64,000 bases of DNA, taken from positions 62,001 through 126,000 of the forward strand of contig JACCIC010000279.1 in the NCBI GenBank assembly GCA_018907035.1, written 5' to 3'. Positions 56,488 to 64,000 of the stretch are shown here, piece after piece. The DNA is from Sycobia sp. Sy_11 (Eukaryota > Arthropoda > Insecta > Hymenoptera > Epichrysomallidae). Numbering within the stretch: the stretch's first letter is position 1; each line of letters starts with the position of its first letter. The notes beneath the pieces were generated by a model that was not told the origin of the DNA, did not search any database, and saw only the letters and a program-made list of their open reading frames with translations. The position numbers were made by a program, and so were the translations under genes.

Positions 56488-56573
56488 CTTAATCGTATAT
56501 GACTTAAATGGGCTTACTACAGTTATTGAATCTTTTGTATAATTTCCACAAATTTTAGCAACTATTTCGTCAC
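56488..56573 (-). CDS. Cubilin-like exon A (C-terminal part of a CUB domain)
   Basis: The acceptor AG is at 56575-56574 (ATTACAG) and the donor at 56487-56486 (GTAATA). The 86-nt exon begins with two bases of a Gly codon and ends in phase 0. It encodes GDEIVAKICGNYTKDSITVV then SPFKSYTIK: the fourth-cysteine CG motif and the following strands of a CUB domain. Exon B supplies the last strands. The preceding exon is not in the window. The exon is short and the call depends on the motif plus its phase fit to exon B. Confidence 0.75.
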
Positions 56574-57799
56574 CTGTAATAGATAAATAGTTTAATATAT
56601 TTTATTCTTAAAATATAATTAATATCAATTGGACTGACAAAAAAGTAAAAACATTTTTACGTAAAAACATCAATATATTAAAACAATGACAGATTACAAC
56701 ATTCTAAAAACTTACATGTACTATTTATTAAGTTTATCGATCATCCAAAAATGGTTTCTAAGCTCGTTAAAAATGTTTGGGGCTTAGATAACTTGTTCGA
56801 GGACAACGGTGACAATGCTTAGAAGAATATTTTGATTATTTCTTCATTCTTATACTTTAGGGCTTTTATTCTTCACTTTTATTATTATAGGGCATTAATT
56901 TTGTGACGATTTAGTTTAAAATAATATTGCTTATTTGTTTAAGTATTCGCGGTTGTGTAATTTAAAATACTAAAATCCAGAGAAATTTGAATATAACAGA
57001 AGTGATATTCATTATTATTATTAAGAACTCAACTGTTTAGTTTCCTAGGACGAATCGTAGAGCTTCTAATCGTCGGATGGCAGAGGAGAAGTTAAATTTA
57101 AGGTGGTGGGGCACTCGGGTAGTCCTTTACGAACATAGAATATAGTTTTTTATTTTTTATTTATATTATTTTGAATTTTTAATATAATGTATTTTTAAGT
57201 AATAAGTTTGATTACAATCTTTCGGGTTAAAATAAACAAGGACAGTTTGACTGTCATTAATTTAGTTTACTGTCTTATAGTATAAAAACTGTAAGACCGA
57301 TAAGAATATTTATTAATTTAATTTATTTTTAGTAATAAGTTTTATTTCAGATTCTTTAGGGGCGATAATAAACAAGGAAAATCTGACTGTCATTATTTTA
57401 GTACAATTTTTAATTTTAATAGACTAGTGAGACAAAACTTTTCTTTACAGTTGATTAAAAATAACATTCTTAATAAACTTAATATTAGGGAAGTACGCTA
57501 TTCAGTTTTAAAATTTACATGTAAAGTCTAGTATTACAATTTACATGTATACTAATTCTGCTATAGAGATATTATATTTTATAAAAGAAAAACAGTTTTC
57601 AACAGAATCAATTTTATAATAAAGAAATTTGAAGTCAAAATATATATGATAGGAAGGAAACTGAAAAAGTACAATACAAAAACATTCCGCTAGCGGTCAC
57701 CTTTAGTATATATATATATATATATATTGTAACATGTATAGGTTAGTTCGACCTATACATGTTAATATTTTCAACAAATAGTAAAAAGGGAGGGAAAAA

Positions 57800-57853
<54 letters not shown>

Positions 57854-58278
57854 GAAGGAGAATAAAAATTAATATAATATAGAAAAATTGATATCATAAA
57901 GATACCTTGCTGTTATTGAAGTTGATAAAAGTTTTTCTTGAGGATAAAATCGTGGCCATTTTCATATAAAAAAATTATTATCGATCGGTTAAAGTAGTGA
58001 AGTAAAGTGAAATCTATTCTATTCGAATGACAATCAAAATATTAAAAAAAGAAGATTCTCGCCGAGTGAAAGGTACAACTAGCGGGCCGGTACTTCGAAT
58101 ACTAAGCTCACGCCAAAGACATCGTTTGGTCGTTTTATTTTCAGCATCGAGTTATAAAAGTTGGCGAATTTTCCCTTATTTATTGTATTTTCGAATTTGA
58201 GTAGAGTGTTATATATCTCTACTCTTTTCTTCAATTCTTTCGATTAACAATATTAAATATTATAAGTTAGCTTTAGAA
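56574..58278. other. AT-rich stretch with a small tandem duplication
   Basis: No gene is recognised. A unit of about 138 bp is duplicated at 57200-57265 and 57335-57405 (AGTAATAAGTTT start, AATAAACAAGGA and CTGACTGTCATT inside). AT and GA tracts lie at 57708-57727 and 57806-57845. Confidence 0.5.
57200..57405. repeat. Tandem duplication, about 138-bp period
   Basis: AGTAATAAGTTT, AATAAACAAGGA and GACTGTCATTA occur in the same order in both copies, separated by ACTGTAAGACCGATAAGAAT. Confidence 0.65.
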
Positions 58279-58433
58279 GTGTGAGAGACAGAGAGATATA
58301 GTCATAGAGTAAGAACCGTAAGAGTAACAAGCGCGCACTCAGTTTTCATTGGTAGTACACCTTGTTCTTCGTAAGGTGACGCTCTTGTTGCTCTATCTTT
58401 CTACTATACTTACAGATTTATCTCTCTCACACC
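58279..58433. repeat. Imperfect foldback (MITE-like hairpin)
   Basis: The left arm reads AGTGTGAGAGACAGAGAGAT and, inward, AAGAGTAACAAG. The right arm in reverse complement reads GGGTGTGAGAGAGATAAAT and, inward, AGAGCAACAAGAGCG. About 60 bp can pair with gaps around a loop of about 30 bp. Confidence 0.55.
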
Positions 58434-58849
58434 CTGTGTGAGCGGATTCAAATGTTAGTCGATCACGGGTGCGTATTAAGTAGGGTTAGGATAAAAATTA
58501 TTATAATTTTGTATAATTTAATAAATATAAAACTTATTTTCTTATTTAATTAAATAAATTTTCTTTTTATTTTTTATTAGTAGAAGAAAATATAGAAATA
58601 TTTTCCACCCCGTGTACCTGATCATTAATCCGTCATTTCCTGGATTACCAATAATTTATTAATATATATGATCACTTGTAGCATTTCCAGGATAAACAAA
58701 GGTAAGTCTGAGGAAGAAATATCTGTAGAGAACCTACGGTCCAAAAAGATTGTTTTAAATAATTTAATCCGTTCGGGGTTCTTTGCAACTCAGTTAACAG
58801 ATACTTCGACCGGGTGTTTAATAATTAAGTACCCCGTTACAATATGTAC

Positions 58850-58881
58850 TGTTGGAATATACCACTAAGCGTGGACACTAC

Positions 58882-58940
<59 letters not shown>

Positions 58941-59114
58941 CGTACATACGAGCACCGACCTTATGTGAAGTCAGCCTGTACTGAGCCCTTGTTATAGCTA
59001 GACGCGTTTATTAAAGTATTGAAGTATTAAGCCACTTCTTGTTCTTTTATTTGCAAACATTTAATCTGCTAATTAACTTATTATTTACATAATTTATATT
59101 AACCAACTCTAACA
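58850..59114 (+). repeat. copia-type 5' LTR
   Basis: It starts TGTTGGAATATAC and ends CTCTAACA, the termini characteristic of copia LTRs. It is followed at once by a copia-type primer-binding site. The interior contains an AT tract (58883-58934). No matching 3' LTR was found in the window, so the element is a remnant. Confidence 0.82.
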
Positions 59115-59128
59115 GGTTATGGGCACCG
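59115..59128 (+). promoter_or_regulatory. copia-type primer-binding site
   Basis: GGTTATGGGCACCG follows the LTR end directly. Copia uses an internal fragment of initiator tRNA-Met as primer, with a site beginning GGTTATGGGCCC; one base differs here. Confidence 0.8.
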
Positions 59129-59400
59129 CCCATTACCACTGAGCGGGTTTGTGATTTTTAACGTTTTATATTTTGTGAAGGTTTAGTGAAGTGAAAATCT
59201 TTTGTTTCTAAGCGAAAGGTCAAGCCCCGCGTGAGCGCTCCCATTGTCTCCCATTGTCTCTCCCATTTTCCTGAAAGAAAATTACAACAAAGATATTTCT
59301 ACAAAGATTTTTGAAGTTTTTCCATTTTACTGGTTGATTTTCCTATAGAGATGGAAAAACGTGATCGTAAGCAGAAATACTGATAAGCGTAAATGCCTAT
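59129..59400 (+). mobile_element. copia leader remnant
   Basis: Leader-like sequence after the primer-binding site reaches an ATG at about 59351 (MEKRDRKQKY then stop), a plausible gag start that is broken immediately. AT-rich unique sequence follows. Confidence 0.5.
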
Positions 59401-60314
59401 CAGATAAAATATAATCAACTAAGAATTAGCTAAGTAGAGAGTTTTAATTAACTAAAATTAAAATTTATTACATATACTTTTATGCATGTGAAATTGTTAA
59501 AATTAAAATACAATAGATTCTCAAACATGAAGGTTAATGGTATTTCGTATTAATTTTCGAGTGATTGAATTGTATGATATAAAGAAAAATGCTTTCTGAT
59601 TTGAAATTAATAAATATTTCAAGTTTAGAAAATTTATGCATTATAAATTCAATTTAACAAAGATTTCAGATTGTCTATTTGAAATGCTTCATATTCAAGA
59701 TTGGAAGTTTGAAATTTAAATTTTGAAATCTAAATTTTGAAATCTAAATTTTGAAATAATGGATCTTATTGGTTAAAAGTAAAAATTATGAATTAATTTA
59801 AATTTAACATTAACATAATTGTTAATAATTATTAATAATGTTAATAATTAATTGTCAATAATGAACTAAGAGCCGTTTGTTAATAACTAATTATTAATAA
59901 ATTTCAAAGTTTATAAAAATTATAAAAGTGACTTATTGTTGATATTCGCGGATAGAATTCTCGCGAATATGCGATATAATGTTCGTTATGTCGATTTTGA
60001 TTTTTAATATAAAAGTTTTAAACATTTCTTGGAAAAAGTTTTTAACAGTCGGAAGTGCGTCGTGCCAGAAAAGTGAAAGTGCGTATGCACTGGGTGCACA
60101 TGCGTGGCGTACACGCGGTGGTGTGGTAGCTGAGGCTCTCTTCTGGGCGTACGGTCTAGTCCGGACGGAGTCCGATCGTTAAATCATATAAAGAGGCGTT
60201 CTACAAGGCTGGAGACGCATTTTCTATAATCGCCGTGCAAATAACATTGCTTGTCGTGAGAAAAATCGCCTTAACGTATTTTATATGGGAGAATTTCGTA
60301 TATACGTTCTATAC

Positions 60315-60353
<39 letters not shown>

Positions 60354-60944
60354 GCTGATGCTTGCTATCCCACGTCCCTATGCTCTCTCTCCCGTCGACG
60401 CCTGTGTAAATATGTGTATATAATATCTGTTGTTCATATGTAAATAGTTAGCATGTAGTTTGTTGCAGGCCGAGGCACCGATACACTGGCGAGGTGGTAA
60501 TTGAGAGAGAGCGAGAGAGCGGGGAGTGGGGAGAGTTAATCCCGCGCGAAGTTTTTGAGTAGAGAGAGAACTGCCGTGCTACGCACAAGTAAAGTTTTGA
60601 GCAAGAGATGACGTTCCTCGAGTTCCGCTGTTGCCTTGATTCTTGAGATTCTTTTTCGGGCTTTCTTTTGTACCGTTTGCGTTCTTTGCCGTCCTCCAGA
60701 CTGAGATTCGCGAAGTCCGTCTCGCGAACGTAGCTGCAGGGCTCGAACTAATGAGCCGGCCGCCCGGCCCCCGCTTGTGCGGAGTGACCGCCCCATCTCG
60801 GGGCTAACGACGAGCAGGAACACGGCCTCACACGTCTGCCGAGAGCGCGCTGTCGTAAGTGCAGGACTTGCCGCCGTAGCCGCCTTCTGTCACCAGCGGA
60901 CATCAACGACGACTTCGGCGCCCCGATTGTAAGTGGCAACCCGC

Positions 60945-60981
<37 letters not shown>

Positions 60982-61208
60982 CTGACTCTCCGCGCACCGT
61001 CGCATCGACGGCCCTCGAGCCCACACCGCGCCTTGCGACTCCGCGGACCAACATTAAAGAGCTGTTATTTTATTTTACTTGTTTCTCTTTTCATTCGTTT
61101 CCTTGACCTCACGCGTCTCCTTGCATGCGACGTTTCGCCTTTCACGGACCGCCTTCTCCCTCGCCGAATCTATTCGGGACCTAGCTGGGCACATCTTCTG
61201 CAATGGCC

Positions 61209-61239
<31 letters not shown>

Positions 61240-61949
61240 TTACAATATACGGCAATAGTATATACGCGCACGCATGTATTCCGAGTATAGAGTCTAGTCC
61301 TAGACTGTAGCGGGGAGCCTGGATTCCGGCCAGGCCCGTGCCTACATATAGGGCCTCGTGATCCGGCCAGGGCCATAACAATAGACCAAAGAGGGCCCGG
61401 TGCCTCAAGTGGGATACGTAAAAATACGTGCGTGTGCGCGGTATAGCAGCGCGTGTACCTTTTTCCGTTTGTACATAACCGCCGGGTTCCAGTTGTAGAA
61501 TCCGTGGATAAGAGGGAGATGTGCACCGTAATCTATACGGGGCAACAGTGTAGGTGATCGCGTTCCCCAGGCGTATTCTGGACAGTATATGTTTGACTGG
61601 TTCGCTGAGCGCCTATATTCCTGTGTTCGCATGATTTAAGGGCTTGTCTGAATTCCACACCTGTTGAACAGGGGGGTGAGGCATTTTGCCGCCGTCCACT
61701 CGACGTTTTAGCTGACGACGGGCTTCAAAGCTCTTAATTCCTCCTTAGGAGCTTCGACGTTAAGAACGGGGCTCTTTTCCGAGAAGTAAAATCGAATTGG
61801 TAATGAAGAGAATTGAGTGTGTGACGAGTAATGTGTGTGTAGAGATCACTAATTAATGTAGTTTTAATCACACCACTTGAAGTAAATCTAGCTAGTATTT
61901 AGGATTATGTTTAATTCCTATAGGTACTGAAGTCGCCGGAAGCGCTGCC
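59401..61949. other. Unassigned sequence, AT-rich then GC-rich
   Basis: To about 59940 it is very AT-rich with short TTTGAAATCTAAA repeats near 59710-59760. From 60040 it becomes GC-richer with an AT tract (60319-60347), a CT tract (60951-60977) and an AT tract (61210-61236). Composition suggests LTR/leader sequence or a promoter region, but I found no LTR pair, coding domain or splice-supported exon. Confidence 0.4.
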
Positions 61950-63758
61950 TTGGAAAGAAGGTATAGCGGTCGATCAAGAAGGTATGGAGGAGACATGGCC
62001 ACGAGCGATACTATCAAGGTCAAAGGGCGTACCTTTATCGCTCGAGTGAGAAGAATCTTACCACTTCTATTGTTTTCTCCGATACGAAGATGGAGAGAAT
62101 CAGGCATTTATTGCGCCCTGAGGAACTTGAAGCTCTCGACTGAGTCTAGCCCAAAGGATATGTCTTAATAGGATTCGTTCCCGAAAAAGAGAAAGAAGTT
62201 TCTAGGAGGAAGGAGTTTGAGATTGGGCGCAGTTTGAGTAGGACAGCGCGTGACATTCATTCAACTACGCGCGAGGCAAATGAGAGCATGGAGAAATGGG
62301 CTGAATCCATGAAAAATCAGGTCGAGAGAAGTGCGAAGGTTCAGAAGAACCACGACAGTCAATTGACTAACTGGTTTTCGGTTGATAAGTTAGAGTCAGC
62401 CATGATGACAATGGATGAAAAATTAGTGCCTGCAATTATGCATGTAGCTGCTACGCTGCTACGTACAGCCAGTTAATTTTAAACCAAAAATTAAGTCTAA
62501 TGTGTCGGTGGGAAATACATCCCAACTTGATGCGAGGTCATTGACTGAGAGTGTTTCCAAAGCAATGGAAAAGATAAAGAAACTCGAGGTCGAATGGCAA
62601 TACTCGCGGAGTTCTAGTTAAAGTTCTAATATGTTATTGCCATTACAGGTTCTTGAAAGTTCTCAAGAGCTCGAGCACGAGGAAGCGTAGGTAATCAACG
62701 AGAAGGTTCCATTCTCTCTGGATGATCGGAATTTCAATCCATATGGTGAGCTTACAGCAGGCATGCGAGATACTCTTGTTAAGAGCCTGGAGGCTCGAGT
62801 GTCCAAACAAGATAAACAAAATGATGTAAGGCCATCGATCGACTACATGGACTACGAATATAATCCGTCCATTTCACAGAATCAAGATTCTGATTCTCAT
62901 GTAAGATTACCAGACTGCAGTTATATGAAAAATTCTAATGTTTCTAACTTTGAGCAGAAAACAGCAGATTTGCATGATAATTTGCTTCATTCGAAAGCAC
63001 ATTCGAGCTGCTCGTTGGCTGAGTATCAGCCTGTTATCACCAGTCACAACGTGAATAATGAAACTATTGAATATGGTATCGATGAGAGTAAAAATATTTC
63101 TAATAACTTGCATAACGACACTGATAGTAATAAGGATAAATCTGCATCTGATAGTGCAAATTCTAATATTTTATTTGAAAAACTGGTTAAAAAATTTGTT
63201 TCTTGTTCTAATAAAGAGAATAATTTTTTCAGAAAGTATATGTTAACTAATGATTTGTGACTTGATATCTTTGAGCAGTATTTGAAATTAGAATTAAGAG
63301 GTTAGACTACGTACTGCCTATAGGGAAGGGCGATGTCGTTGGCCAGAAAGCTCGCGACGACATGTTCAAAGTCCGTGATATAATCATCAATCATATTCAA
63401 TTGGCGTACTATCAAAAGATAGTTAATATAGAATCTCCTAGGGAGATACTAGAAAGTTTAAGAGAGCATAAAAATTAGAAACTAAGACCACACGCATGTT
63501 AGCGCGAAGAGCGCTGTATGCATTGAAGTATAATCCTGCAAAAGAACGTGCACTTGAGTTCTGGGATAAATTCGAGTATAAAATTCGAATTTATGAGAGC
63601 GTTCCTAATGCTGAAAAATTGTCAGATAAAGGGAAAAGAGATATGCTTGTACAAGCAATTACAAATGCTGTACCTGAAGTGACATTCGCTGAGGTGTTGA
63701 GCCTCGAGTCAACAGGCAAAGATAAATGGAAAGAGAAGATTGCCACGAGCAAATAGTC
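61950..63758 (+). pseudogene. Gag-like retroelement remnant, possibly Ty1/copia
   Basis: Several open stretches read in succession with breaks: 61994-62166, 62190-62475, 62700-63258, 63270-63475 and 63496-63756. The first is basic with ERYSGRSRRYGGDM; the third includes FNPYGELTAGMRDTLVKSLE and long Asn/Ser/Asp-rich sequence; the last reads ARRALYALKYNPAKERALEF then WDKFEYKIRIYE and LSDKGKRDMLVQAITNAVPE. The last block resembles copia-type gag (short helical repeats before the zinc knuckle), but no knuckle is seen before the frame ends at 63754-63756. The assignment is tentative. Confidence 0.5.
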
Positions 63759-63779
63759 TCGCGAAAATAATATTATATA

Positions 63780-63900
63780 TTGTATTCAAGTCGCGAAGTC
63801 GCGAGCGATGCGGCGCGGCGAAGGGGGAGCGCCGAGGGCTTCGTGGCGCGGCGCGGCGCGGGGGGGAAATAAGAAATAAAATTGTAATTACGCTCACGCG
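63780..63900. other. GC-rich block at the right edge
   Basis: GGCGCGGCGCG-type sequence (63810-63870) stands out against the AT-rich surroundings. Its role is unknown. Confidence 0.6.
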
Positions 63901-64000
63901 GAGCGCTAATTTTAAGTTAAATAAATTGTAAATTTTTTATAAATCATAAAATAAATATATTTTATGATTTTACTGTTTCAGCGGAAAATGGCGCGACTAC

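Noticed and set aside
60536..61026. Arg-rich minus-strand frames in the GC-rich block
   Set aside because: They overlap each other in different frames and include a GA tract; no family features or splice sites supported them.
63709..63931. Arg/Ala-rich frames in the terminal GC-rich block
   Set aside because: They are explained by the GGCGCG composition and lack recognisable features.

Overview
This is an AT-rich eukaryotic window from an insect, most likely a hymenopteran (an ant is my guess). It holds one host gene that I can support, on the minus strand. The introns of that gene, and the flanks, are packed with transposable elements. There are no operons, no functional tRNA or rRNA genes, and no CRISPR array. 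The insect call rests on the R1-clade LINEs, BEL/Pao, copia, Penelope-like and mariner elements, the spliceosomal exons and the many (AT)n/(GA)n microsatellites; the ant call is inference.

Host gene: six short minus-strand exons (56573-56488, 42412-42183, 41820-41620, 27483-27348, 27265-26932, 19957-19766) each encode pieces of CUB domains. Every junction has an AG acceptor and a GT donor, and the phases match, so they read as one partial multi-CUB protein of about 393 codons resembling cubilin. Three introns (about 14.1, 14.1 and 7.0 kb) are filled with transposons; two others are only 362 and 82 bp. Both ends of the gene lie outside the window.

Layout. 1-3186: decayed R1-clade LINE ending in an AC tract. 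3285-3860: about 61-bp minisatellite. 3861-6289: AT-rich duplicated sequence. 6290-7571 and 7939-9212: two mariners. 9922-17021: BEL/Pao LTR element with a 5-bp target duplication and a tRNA-derived SINE inside gag. 19274-19545: older SINE copy. 20120-22210: Ty3/gypsy remnant. 22440-24012: LINE 5' fragment with a DUF4780-like ORF1. 24268-25030: mariner remnant. 28060-29337: mariner. 29873-31038: IS630/Tc1-type transposon. 32150-33420: tandem repeats, then a promoter-plus-short-ORF locus I cannot name. 34463-36955: mariner containing a second mariner and a SINE. 36956-38440: two more mariner remnants. 40284-41472: mariner. 42470 to about 44890: Penelope-like element with RT end, GIY-YIG endonuclease and a hammerhead-ribozyme-like motif. 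45757-46974: mariner. 47457-52159: nearly intact R1-clade LINE flanked on both sides by (AC)n. 58850-59124: copia 5' LTR and primer-binding site. 61950-63758: gag-like remnant.

The most interesting points are the two R1-clade copies sitting in AC microsatellite DNA (a target preference known for some R1-clade families), the Penelope-like element abutting a host exon and carrying a hammerhead-like core, the nested insertions that give relative ages, and two gene-like loci (32763-33420 and 55597-55917) that I could not assign. Family names come from motif recognition by eye; no database search was run.
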